DNA from: Candidatus Anaerostipes avistercoris
Lineage (GTDB): Bacteria > Bacillota > Clostridia > Lachnospirales > Lachnospiraceae
Assembly: GCA_019119895.1 (NCBI GenBank)
Contig: DWWD01000038.1
Span: forward strand, 1 to 51,949
Direction of reading: 5' to 3'
Length of the DNA: 51,949 nt
Part shown: one piece after another, positions 34,542 through 42,518 of the stretch
How positions within the stretch are numbered: position 1 is the stretch's first letter
Layout of the letters: the number at the start of each line of letters is the position of its first letter
Program-made: the position numbers and the translations under genes
Notes under the pieces: model-generated
What the model was told of the DNA's origin: nothing
Databases searched by the model: none
The model's input: the letters and a program-made list of their open reading frames with translations, nothing else

Positions 34542-36470
34542 CTACCAGCTTCCGCCGCCTCCGCCTCCAAAGCCGCCTCCGGAAAATCCTCCGCCGGAGA
34601 AGCTTCCGCCGCCTCCGCTTCCAAGGCTTTCTGACGCTTTGACCGCCGTAAGGGACGCTGACGCCGCATGGCTGATGCAGTCATGTATCATATAATAATG
34701 GAACACCGTATAGCCGGAATAAGGCACAAACCATTCCGGCGCCGGAAGAGCAATGGCATCCAGTTTCTTAGAAAAGATATCCGATACTCCCAGCACAGAT
34801 GCATACGGAAGGATGTGATAGAACATTTCCGGATGTTCTTCTGCCATCACCTTCATCCGGTCCAGCTCCGCCGTCTCTATGAAGTCCCGAAGGCCGGCAA
34901 GCCGTCCCATCCAGTCGACACATTGTTTTGTTCTCTGTTTCATAAATGCCGTAAAAAGCACTGCCAGGAGAGAAACGACTCCTGCAAAAGCATACAGCCA
35001 GAGATAATCAAAGGCATTTCCCTGGCTGACCTCTCTCCAGTATGCGGCTCCATAGATGATCACCGCCGCTGCCGGGAGCAGCACCGATGCGGCAATGTTC
35101 AGCTTTCTCATTCCTGCTTTCGTTGTATACCAGGTATCCACTGCACATATAGCCCATATTTCTCCTATGATCAGCATGATACAGGACACAATGGATAAGA
35201 AAATGATCAAACCTCCCTGATAAGAATAGACTGCCATCATAACAATAAATGCGATCAGCGGAACCGGTGTGATCAATGACGCAATGATCCTTACCAACCT
35301 GGACCGGCTCGTATAAATCTGATCTTTGTAGGCAATTTTAATCTGATCTTTTACTACTGCAATCGTATCCGCAAACTTATACTTCAGAGAAGAAGTCTTG
35401 ACAGAATCCTTTTTCTGAAACAGTTTTCCAAACATCTCTTTCTGGTAATCCGGTGCATCTTCATCCAGATCCCTGATCTTTACCAGAAGAAGATCCTTCT
35501 TTTTCTTCTCTTCAATCCTGAGGTACCCCTTATCAGCCCAGTAAAGAATCAGGGAAACTACATCCTTATCTTCCAGCGCTCCGTCAACCACATAGCCCAC
35601 GGCTGCGCTGTCCAGACCTTCCGGCGGCTGATACTGAATGGACGGAATAATCTTTTCATCCCTTCCAAACAGGAAATACAGTGCCGCAGCTGCCACAAGG
35701 ACGGCCGCAGTTATTCCCAGAATGATCCGGTATCCGCCCGGCTGATGTCCTGAAGTAAAATACCCGGATTCCATTGGTTTGTCAAAGGTCAGCCCGCTTC
35801 CCAGAGCCAGGTCCTGCCGCAGAGTACCTTCCACCGTGAAATTCTCCTGATCTATATTCAAATCTATCAGATCAGACGCGTCTTCCCCGGAACCGTATTC
35901 CCCTGCAAACAGCCGGATATTTTCCAAATCCGTGTCTTTCGTAAAATGAATGGTGAATTTACTTCCCGCCGGTATCTTATTCTGCCATTGCACCGGGAAA
36001 ATATTATAGTAAGCCCTGTCAAAGGATTCTTCCTGATATTCCGGAATAAAATCATATGTAAAGCGGTAATTGCCCTCCCTCACATAGGTATCTTCATCGC
36101 CAAACCGGAATACCACATTTCCTTCCTCTGATTCTTCATCGTAAGTCTCGCTGCTGTCTTTCATATTCACATTGGCATAATACGGTATCCATTGGTTTTC
36201 GCCGTTTTGATTTTCATACAGCATTCTTCCTTTATTGGGAATATAACGGTAAATGCCGTGGCGGTCTTCCAGAAAATTTACTTTAATATTTTCCGTTACC
36301 GTATAGCTCTGATCCTGATTTACCGTAATATCAACATTATACTGGCGGGTCTGCATGGCCGAATCATTGGTTACCCCGTCCGCCGCCATAACAATACTGC
36401 CGCTCCATCCTGCGGTTCCTGTCAGGAGCATCCAGAGAACCGCCAGGCAGATGATCAACCTTCTGGTCAT
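34542..36470 (-). CDS. DUF2207 membrane protein with glycine-rich tail
   Basis: 642 residues. Signal peptide 1-30 (LIICLAVLWMLLTGTAGWS). An extracellular DUF2207 domain follows, to about residue 245 (TVTENIKVNFLEDRHGIYRYIP). One membrane helix lies near 252-272, then a cytoplasmic region, two to four more helices near 400-520, and a tail of repeated SGGG units ending GGGGGGSW. The family function is unknown. The gene is next to lemA, the usual partner in Firmicutes, and probably acts in the same membrane-linked process. The Gly-Ser tail suggests surface or low-complexity contact. Confidence 0.9.
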   Translation of the reverse strand: MTRRLIICLAVLWMLLTGTAGWSGSIVMAADGVTNDSAMQTRQYNVDITVNQDQSYTVTENIKVNFLEDRHGIYRYIPNKGRMLYENQNGENQWIPYYANVNMKDSSETYDEESEEGNVVFRFGDEDTYVREGNYRFTYDFIPEYQEESFDRAYYNIFPVQWQNKIPAGSKFTIHFTKDTDLENIRLFAGEYGSGEDASDLIDLNIDQENFTVEGTLRQDLALGSGLTFDKPMESGYFTSGHQPGGYRIILGITAAVLVAAAALYFLFGRDEKIIPSIQYQPPEGLDSAAVGYVVDGALEDKDVVSLILYWADKGYLRIEEKKKKDLLLVKIRDLDEDAPDYQKEMFGKLFQKKDSVKTSSLKYKFADTIAVVKDQIKIAYKDQIYTSRSRLVRIIASLITPVPLIAFIVMMAVYSYQGGLIIFLSIVSCIMLIIGEIWAICAVDTWYTTKAGMRKLNIAASVLLPAAAVIIYGAAYWREVSQGNAFDYLWLYAFAGVVSLLAVLFTAFMKQRTKQCVDWMGRLAGLRDFIETAELDRMKVMAEEHPEMFYHILPYASVLGVSDIFSKKLDAIALPAPEWFVPYSGYTVFHYYMIHDCISHAASASLTAVKASESLGSGGGGSFSGGGFSGGGFGGGGGGSW

Positions 36471-36491
36471 TTTCCTGCCCCTCCTTTCCTC

Positions 36492-37049
36492 CTATGAAAA
36501 GTCAACGGTCACATTCTCTCTTTCTGACTCGGAATCCACTTCAAACAACGGTTTCCTCTGGAATTTAAAGATTCCGGCAATGATGTTTCCAGGGAACATC
36601 TCCGCCTTCGTGTTATATTGATTGACCACACCATTATAATATCTTCTGGAGCCGGCAATTTCCTCTTCCAGACGATCCAGCTGATCCTGCAGCTTGATGA
36701 AGTTCTGATTAGCTTTCAGATCCGGATAATTTTCTGCTACCGCGAACAGGGATCTTAATGCCCCCGTCAGCATATTTTCATTTGCCATCCGTTCTTCCGG
36801 TCCTGCGGATTCCATGGCCGAATTTCTTGCAGAAATAACATTCTGCAGCGTTTCTTTCTCATGCTTTGCATATCCTTTCACCGTCTCCACATAATTCGGA
36901 ATCAGATCGTATCGTTTCTTTAATGATACATCAATAGCTGAATAAGCCTCCTCCGTCTTATTTCTCAACTGAATAAATCCATTATAAGAAGCTGCTGCCC
37001 ATATGATGATAACAAGGACAATCACTCCAATTACAATCAATGGTATCAT
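36492..37049 (-). CDS. LemA family protein
   Basis: 185 residues. One N-terminal membrane helix (IPLIVIGVIVLVIIIWAAASY, 2-22) is followed by the family core: NKTEEAYSAIDVSLKKRYDL near 30-49, IPNYVETVKGYAKHE and a helical bundle with NLKANQNF-type segment LKANQNFIKLQDQLDRLEEE near 117-136. LemA proteins are membrane-anchored, mostly cytoplasmic or external helical proteins without a defined reaction. GGAGAAATGAT precedes the ATG. It is 23 nt downstream of the LOR/SDH gene and 21 nt upstream of the DUF2207 gene, so co-transcription is likely. Confidence 0.93.
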   Translation of the reverse strand: MIPLIVIGVIVLVIIIWAAASYNGFIQLRNKTEEAYSAIDVSLKKRYDLIPNYVETVKGYAKHEKETLQNVISARNSAMESAGPEERMANENMLTGALRSLFAVAENYPDLKANQNFIKLQDQLDRLEEEIAGSRRYYNGVVNQYNTKAEMFPGNIIAGIFKFQRKPLFEVDSESERENVTVDFS

Positions 37050-37072
37050 ATCATTTCTCCTTTCCCATTGTT

Positions 37073-38164
37073 TTATATCACATCCAGCCCTCTTGCGACC
37101 AGCATGATAAAATCCTGTACATTTGTTACAATCGTTGTTGCCGAAAGACTTCCGCGGTCCAGAAGCTTATTGACGACAAACTCATCTGCATCCACTGTAT
37201 ACAAAAACACCGGTCGTATCGTTCCATCCTCAAGAACACGATATGATGGTGTCATATTTCCCGTTGCAATGGTGTGCAGCATCGTCGCCAGACATACGAC
37301 TGTCGTCGCTTTCTTTACCAGTTTCCGCATCGCTTTCTGCCCTTCATAGGCATCGCCGATTACTTCCGGAAGAGGTCCGTCATCCCGTATAGATCCAGTC
37401 AAAACCATAGGAATCTCATGTTTAACGCAGCTGTAAATGATTCCATTGTCAATCTGATAATCCTCGATGAACTGTGGGATGGAACCACTCTTCCTTACTT
37501 TATTAATCACATCCAGATGGTGATAGTGCCCATTCGAATGGGATTTTTGCGTATAAATATCCTGACCAAGCGCCGTATGAAACAAAGCGCCTTCCAGATC
37601 ATGCGTTGCCAGAGCATTTCCTGCCATCAGGCCGTCCACATATCCGTGTTCCACCATTTTCTGCATGGCCGCTCTCGCATCGGCATCGAAAGAAAACGCC
37701 GGCCCCATGACCCAGAGAATATTTCCATGGTCTCTCTCATACCGCAGCAGCTCAAACAAACGATCATAATCTCTGGCATAAGACGTTTCCCTGCTTCTCC
37801 CCTGTCGAAACACAAATTGATCCTGCTCTTCGTCTTCTTCCAGAAAACCGGTGCTGTGGAGATAAATTCCCTCTTCAGCGTTTTCTGTCCGCCCGAGAAT
37901 CACCTTGTCTCCCACCTTAAGATTCCTATTTTCCACCACTTTCAGCGTGCCTCCTTCAGTCCAGACAACGCTGGAATCCATGCGGCTTTCTTCCGCCAGC
38001 TTCCACTCTCCGTTTATTTTAAAATATTCCGGATACATGGACGTGCTGTGGTAGCCTTCCGGCGCCACGCCATCCATCACTGCTTCTTTCCATTTCACAT
38101 CCGGCGCGTCCAGAAATTTCTGGCTTGAAAAATCCGGCGCCCGGTATTCCGGCATCTGAAACAT
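37073..38164 (-). CDS. LOR/SDH-domain protein (archaeal-type ornithine cyclodeaminase / AgrE C-terminal family)
   Basis: 363 residues matching the TIGR00300-type LOR/SDH conserved domain. Segments seen: DGVAPEGYHSTSMYPEYFK near 31-49, RTENAEEGIYLHSTGF near 91-106, a glycine-rich part GYVDGLMAGNALATHD near 172-187, GQDIYTQKSHSNGHYHHLD near 197-215 and TGSIRDDGPLPEV near 256-268. Relatives in methanogens act as ornithine cyclodeaminase, and cyanobacterial AgrE carries the domain behind an arginine dihydrolase. No dihydrolase domain is present here. It is likely NAD-dependent and tied to ornithine or arginine metabolism, but neighbours do not confirm this. GGAGG precedes the ATG. Confidence 0.82.
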   Translation of the reverse strand: MFQMPEYRAPDFSSQKFLDAPDVKWKEAVMDGVAPEGYHSTSMYPEYFKINGEWKLAEESRMDSSVVWTEGGTLKVVENRNLKVGDKVILGRTENAEEGIYLHSTGFLEEDEEQDQFVFRQGRSRETSYARDYDRLFELLRYERDHGNILWVMGPAFSFDADARAAMQKMVEHGYVDGLMAGNALATHDLEGALFHTALGQDIYTQKSHSNGHYHHLDVINKVRKSGSIPQFIEDYQIDNGIIYSCVKHEIPMVLTGSIRDDGPLPEVIGDAYEGQKAMRKLVKKATTVVCLATMLHTIATGNMTPSYRVLEDGTIRPVFLYTVDADEFVVNKLLDRGSLSATTIVTNVQDFIMLVARGLDVI

Positions 38165-38181
38165 TCTGTCCCCTCCTGTCT

Positions 38182-39801
38182 CTATTTGTAATATACACGT
38201 TTTCCCCGGATATAAGTCTCCAAAACTTCTGTCTCATCCACTTCCTCCGGATCTGTCTGAAAAATATCCCGGTCCAGGACCGCAAAATCTGCCTGAAACC
38301 CTTGTTTTAATTGTCCGATTCCGGGAAATCCCACAATCTTCGCTGCTTCTCTCGTATACAGACACACCGTAGTTTCTATATCCACTGCCTGCTCTTTTCC
38401 GCAGTCCGTTCCATCATATGCCTTTCTTGTAACTGCTGCTTTCATGTTGATAAACGGATCTGACGGCGCTGCCCAGGATGTTGCCGGCGCATCAGTAGAG
38501 AAACAGAGCATAACGCCCTGATCCAGCATACATCGCACCGGATAACACTGCTTCATCCAGTCATCTCCCAGGTTCTCCAGATAACTTTCCACCTCCGCAT
38601 ACATAAAAACCGGCTGTGTCACCACTGCGATGTTGTGTTCCGCCGCCTTTCGCAGGCTTTCTTCTTCCGGATCTGTCACATGCTCTATCCGCACATAAGG
38701 AATCTCTTCTTTCATCCAGGAAAATTCCCTGCAGACTCTGTCAATAATCCTTTCGATGGTCTCCGTTCCCATGGCATGAACAGACAGCTGGCATTGATGG
38801 CTCCTGCAGAACTGAATGGCTGATTCCATCTGGTCTTTTGTCAACACCGGCATTCCATATTCCAGAGGTTTTCCACAATACGGCCGCTTCATCCACGCCG
38901 TGCGTCCTGAAACACTGCCGTCACCAATCAGTTTAAGTCCCGCCGCAAAAATCTGCTGCCGCCGGTCCATGTCTTCTTCTGTCATATCAAACGACGGATC
39001 TTCCATGAAAAATTCCCACATTCGGTAAACTGCTGTCTTTTGTTTCCATCCTTTTCGGGCTGCCTCCCTGAAAAGCGGCAGATTGTCTCCAGGTCCCAGA
39101 TTTCCCATATCCGCTGCCGCAGTGATCCCCTGGGACAGCAAAAGGTTTCCCAGATCCACCAGCTTTCTGATCTTATCTTCTCTGCTGTCTTCCGGCAGCC
39201 ATTTTGTAACCAGATTCCTGGCACTTTCTTTTAATACGCCTGTCGGTTCCCCTGATGAATCCCTCTCAATTTCTCCTCCTTCCGGATTCGGTGTGTTCCT
39301 GTCGATTCCTGCCAGCTTAAGCGCCATGCTGTTGACACAGCGGATATGCCCGCAGGTTCTCACGATGGATACCGGAGCGTCACTGCATCCCCGGTCCAGA
39401 TCATAACGATTGAGAGACCGCTTTTCCTTAAATTTTCCTTCATCATATCCCCAGCCCTGAATCCACTGACCCGGTTTTTGATGTTTTCGCCGCTCTCTGA
39501 TTTTCTCCACCAGTTCTTCAATGGAATGTACTTCCGGCGGCAGGGCAGAAATCTGCCGGCTGTAGTCCGCCAGCATCATCGGATGCATATGAGCATCGAC
39601 CAGGCCCGGTATCACACAGGCTCCTTTCAGATCATGCCTTTTATATGTTCCTTCCGGCGCCTGGTCTTCCCTTCCGATCCAGCGGATGACGCCGTCCTCC
39701 ACGATCATGGCATCCGCATACAGATTTTCCTTATCTGAAGTGAATATTTTCCCATGAAAATACATCCGGGCTTCTTCCCGTTTGTTTCTCTTAGTTCCCA
39801 T
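38182..39801 (-). CDS. Amidohydrolase, YtcJ-like
   Basis: 539 residues, metal-dependent hydrolase of the amidohydrolase_3 group. Metal-site motifs: VIPGLVDAHMHPMML near 63-77 (HxH), HAMGTETIERIID near 341-353, and the late Asp segment CFSTDAPATSWAAPSDP near 440-456. Members act on N-acyl or cyclic amide bonds; the substrate is unknown. The ATG at 39801 overlaps the stop codon of the DUF89 gene as TAATG, and GGAG lies 8 nt upstream, so translation is coupled; the longer frame from 39819 is rejected. Only 17 nt separate it from the LOR/SDH gene. Confidence 0.88.
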   Translation of the reverse strand: MGTKRNKREEARMYFHGKIFTSDKENLYADAMIVEDGVIRWIGREDQAPEGTYKRHDLKGACVIPGLVDAHMHPMMLADYSRQISALPPEVHSIEELVEKIRERRKHQKPGQWIQGWGYDEGKFKEKRSLNRYDLDRGCSDAPVSIVRTCGHIRCVNSMALKLAGIDRNTPNPEGGEIERDSSGEPTGVLKESARNLVTKWLPEDSREDKIRKLVDLGNLLLSQGITAAADMGNLGPGDNLPLFREAARKGWKQKTAVYRMWEFFMEDPSFDMTEEDMDRRQQIFAAGLKLIGDGSVSGRTAWMKRPYCGKPLEYGMPVLTKDQMESAIQFCRSHQCQLSVHAMGTETIERIIDRVCREFSWMKEEIPYVRIEHVTDPEEESLRKAAEHNIAVVTQPVFMYAEVESYLENLGDDWMKQCYPVRCMLDQGVMLCFSTDAPATSWAAPSDPFINMKAAVTRKAYDGTDCGKEQAVDIETTVCLYTREAAKIVGFPGIGQLKQGFQADFAVLDRDIFQTDPEEVDETEVLETYIRGKRVYYK

Positions 39802-40691
39802 TACATAATCTCCCGGCACCGCAGATCATTTACCAGCATTCCTTCAAACTGTTTCATCCGGAATCTCTCCACAAACAATTTACATTTGCACAGGAACATG
39901 TAATAGATATTCTTTCCGCATCCCTGCATAGTTTCAAAGTTTCCCTGCCCCTTTGACAAAATCAGATCCGCTTCATCTAAGATTTCCCGCGCTTCCTTTG
40001 AAATCTCCGGCAGCCAGGTGCCGGTAATTCCACTTCCATTTCCAATGACCCTTACCATATCCGCAAGACCGGTTTCCCGTGCATCTTCCATGGTAGCATC
40101 ATTTAAGGCCGGTTTCCCCCGGACGATCACGGTAATATCAATCTGCGGATACAGCTCCATGATCTCCCGGATCAGAATCTTATCCAGCACGATTTCTCCA
40201 CAGTTGTCTGTCAGATATACCAGCCTTGAGGCATCCTCCAGATCCTTTCTCAGTCTGCCGTATTCCTCTTCATCGATTGGATTCTCCTGAGCCTTCGCCA
40301 GAAGTTCTTTCAGTTTCTCATGATTCACACTGCTCATGGCTCCAAAATCAATATAATTCCCAGTCATGGCATACTGAATGGCTCTCTTCAAAGGGTCTCC
40401 TGCCTCCCGGACTTCCCGGCTGATCTTATCCTCTTCCCGCTCCATCATATGATTATAAGTATGCTTAATTTCCGAATAATCTGCCTGCTGCCCAAGCATC
40501 TGTCTCTGAAGTTCATAAATGCGCTCTGTGATCACCGGGGCACTTTCACAAGCCTTCGCCTCACTGAGAATTCTGAGCACTCCCTGCATATAAGTCCGCT
40601 TTTTTTCTTCCGGCGTATCTGGATCATAATGATTCAGCTGACGTTCCACGATGCAGTTGATACAGCCGGTATGAAGTCTTATCTGCTCCAC
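39801..40691 (-). CDS. DUF89/ARMT1-type damage-control phosphatase
   Basis: 296 residues from a GTG start. The DUF89 metal site is YLTDNCGEIVLDK near 158-170, followed by VIVRGKPALNDAT near 187-199 and ILSKGQGNFETM near 244-255. An N-terminal Cys pair (CINC near 9-12) marks the prokaryotic subgroup. The family hydrolyses phosphate from damaged or excess sugar phosphates with Co, Ni or Mn. The frame is open to 40757, but GGAGG lies 5 nt before the GTG at 40691. It is coupled to the amidohydrolase by TAATG. Its partner substrate is unknown. Confidence 0.85.
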   Translation of the reverse strand: MEQIRLHTGCINCIVERQLNHYDPDTPEEKKRTYMQGVLRILSEAKACESAPVITERIYELQRQMLGQQADYSEIKHTYNHMMEREEDKISREVREAGDPLKRAIQYAMTGNYIDFGAMSSVNHEKLKELLAKAQENPIDEEEYGRLRKDLEDASRLVYLTDNCGEIVLDKILIREIMELYPQIDITVIVRGKPALNDATMEDARETGLADMVRVIGNGSGITGTWLPEISKEAREILDEADLILSKGQGNFETMQGCGKNIYYMFLCKCKLFVERFRMKQFEGMLVNDLRCREIM

Positions 40692-40773
40692 ACTGCCACC
40701 TCCTTCTTCCTGCTGCATGTTTCTTTCATTATATCCGATACTGGTCTGTATACGCAACCTAAGGTTTCCATGC

Positions 40774-41361
40774 TCAATATAAGGTTAATATCTGATATTC
40801 TTCGGAATCATAATAATAGATATTATCTGATAAACGATCTTTTTTCGAAATGATTTCAGAAGTGTATGTCTGCGCAATTTCATGAAGCTGATCCGGCATA
40901 TACTGTCCCCGATCCAGCAGAATAAAAACTTCATGAAGAGTTAGCGGCATGAAAAAGAAATTCCACGGATACCGTCCGGAAAAATCTTCCAGGAATCCAG
41001 GATATAACAGCACCGACGCCCCATAAATTCCCTGGCGGCTGGATACAATAAAGACAGGCTCCCGGTCGTTTCCTTCTTCCGCCTTTTCTGCTGTTTTCAC
41101 CTGGGCCGGAAACAACTCCGGCGTATTCTTCACCGCATATTGGTACAGCTCCTCTTTTTGAATGTTCCATCGTTCCAGATCGGCATTCTCCACCGGCTGT
41201 TCTCTCAGCGGATCATCCAGATCCGCCACACGGAATACCACTGCCAGATCCTCAAAAAGAAAATATGGTCTCTGCTCCAGCTGTTCCCGGTGATCCCGAT
41301 AATTTATGAGATACATAACAATACGGTTTCTGACAGATTCTGTCCAGGTTTCTTTTATCAT
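40774..41361 (-). CDS. DUF5688 family protein
   Basis: 195 residues, soluble and acidic, no Cys motif or membrane segment. The pattern RPYFLFEDLAVVFRVAD near 31-47, GIYGASVLLYPGFLEDFS near 112-129 and FFFMPLTLHEVFIL near 136-149 resembles DUF5688 proteins, a Lachnospiraceae-rich family without known function; several copies per genome are common. The ATG at 41361 is reasonable but has a weak ribosome site. It precedes the DUF89 gene by 82 nt. Confidence 0.75.
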   Translation of the reverse strand: MIKETWTESVRNRIVMYLINYRDHREQLEQRPYFLFEDLAVVFRVADLDDPLREQPVENADLERWNIQKEELYQYAVKNTPELFPAQVKTAEKAEEGNDREPVFIVSSRQGIYGASVLLYPGFLEDFSGRYPWNFFFMPLTLHEVFILLDRGQYMPDQLHEIAQTYTSEIISKKDRLSDNIYYYDSEEYQILTLY

Positions 41362-41462
41362 TTTTCTTCATCCCTTTTATTTTTTCATTAGTTTTCCGCA
41401 TTTCGTTCCAAAAATTCATGGTCTTTATCCATTTTGTTCCACTATCTATCATAACATTCTTT

Positions 41463-41496
41463 GTTGCTTACAGCAACATATGTCTATATCTATAGA
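41463..41496. promoter_or_regulatory. Pair of palindromes upstream of the XRE regulator
   Basis: GTTGCT-TAC-AGCAAC (41463-41477) and TCTATA-TC-TATAGA (41483-41496) lie side by side between the divergent DUF5688 and XRE genes. Either could be the operator of the XRE protein. Confidence 0.4.
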
Positions 41497-41546
41497 TCGT
41501 GGTGTTATGTGGCTTACGGTTATAGTATTTTCATGGAGGTATCTGA

Positions 41547-41891
41547 ATGGAACTGGATATGAAAGCAATCGGAAAAAGAATAAAGAAGCTCAGGACACAA
41601 CAGAATATGACACAGGAAAGACTGGCCGAACTGGCTGATATCAGCTCTCATTATGTATATGAGCTTGAGGCCGGTTTAAAAACCATGTCCTGTCCGATTC
41701 TGGCATCCATTGCCTGTGCCCTGCATACATCCGCTGATTACCTTTTATTCGGCGGCGCTTCCTATGATCTGGAAGCGGAATCTCCATCCCGTCACGATCA
41801 GCTGGAACATCTGACATCTATGCTGACAGCTCCTCAGAGAAATCAGGTGGCTCACATCTTATCCGTTATTGTACCGTATTTAAAAGAATAG
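41547..41891 (+). CDS. XRE-family transcriptional regulator
   Basis: 114 residues. A Cro/C1-type HTH spans about 6-63: IGKRIKKLRTQQNMTQERLA, then ELADISSHYVYELEAGLKTM and LASIACALHTSADYLLFG. A short C-terminal helix-rich tail (LEHLTSMLTAPQRNQVAHIL) may dimerise. No effector domain is present. GGAGG precedes the ATG. It is monocistronic with a terminator; the adjoining palindromes suggest autoregulation. Its targets are unknown. Confidence 0.9.
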   Translation: MELDMKAIGKRIKKLRTQQNMTQERLAELADISSHYVYELEAGLKTMSCPILASIACALHTSADYLLFGGASYDLEAESPSRHDQLEHLTSMLTAPQRNQVAHILSVIVPYLKE

Positions 41892-41932
41892 ACATGGCAT
41901 CGAAAATCTTTTCCGGTGCCATGTCCGTTTTT
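41891..41932 (+). terminator. Terminator of the XRE regulator gene
   Basis: GACATGGCA (41891-41899) pairs with TGCCATGTC (41917-41925), followed by CGTTTTT. It overlaps the last base of the stop codon. Confidence 0.82.
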
Positions 41933-41938
41933 ATCCTG

Positions 41939-42434
41939 TCAGCTGTTTCTTTCTTTTCTTTTTCTCATCATCCTGATCAGATCACGGATTGCCAGAAATC
42001 CGACAATAAAAACGCCTGCACAGAACCATCCATAAGAAACAATTTCTGAAAATCAAATTCATAATCTCCTATCAAAGACCCGGCAACAATAACGATAATC
42101 GGAATAAGCAGAGAACATAAATTGCCGATCACATAGTTGATATTCGGATCCGGAATCACCAGATATGCGATAATTCCACTTGCGATTCCAATAAAAATAG
42201 ATGCTGCGGCAACCTTCGCTGAAACCTTTTCCCAGAAAACTCCAATCACAAATGCAGCACACGGCGCCGCAAATAATATTCCGGTCATGACGTCAATGGA
42301 CACCAGAGATTTTCCCTCAAAAAACATGGCAGCAACTGCCATGATAACGCCGATCACAATGGTCATTCTTTTCCCAAATTTCCCGCGTCCGGCTTAAAAT
42401 TTACCACCGCGACGTTCAAAATATCCTTACTCAT
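41939..42434 (-). pseudogene. Decayed sodium:solute symporter (C-terminal remnant, two frameshifts)
   Basis: Pieces of one SSS-family transporter lie in three frames. The first starts with AAAGGAG and ATG and reads MSKDILNVAVVNFKPDAG, then runs into TGA. Restoring one G near 42385 gives AGKFGKRM and joins the main frame of 42366-42090: VIGVIMAVAAMFFEGKSLVS, VIGVFWEKVSAKVAA and more membrane helices. A further one-base loss near 42050 hides the last helix, which resumes as SYGWFCAGVFIVGFLAIRDL with a basic end (MMRKRKERNS) up to a stop at 41939. The N-terminal ten or so helices are missing, so indels are not just sequencing errors. It lies downstream of the aminotransferase and was probably its transporter. 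Confidence 0.82.
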
Positions 42435-42457
42435 CATAATCTCCTTTCTTTGATCTA

Positions 42458-42500
42458 TGAAAAAAAGAGGCATATTGAGCCATAGCCCATATACCTCTTT
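42458..42500 (-). terminator. Terminator of the aminotransferase gene
   Basis: AAAGAGG-C-ATAT (42464-42475) pairs with ATAT-A-CCTCTTT (42489-42500); on the minus strand TTTTTTC follows. It lies 18 nt after the stop codon. Confidence 0.85.
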
Positions 42501-42518
42501 GTACTACTGTGCTGTCTG

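Noticed and set aside
37073-38164. Reading the LOR/SDH gene as an arginine dihydrolase (ArgZ/AgrE)
   Set aside because: The N-terminal dihydrolase domain is absent; only the C-terminal-type domain is present.
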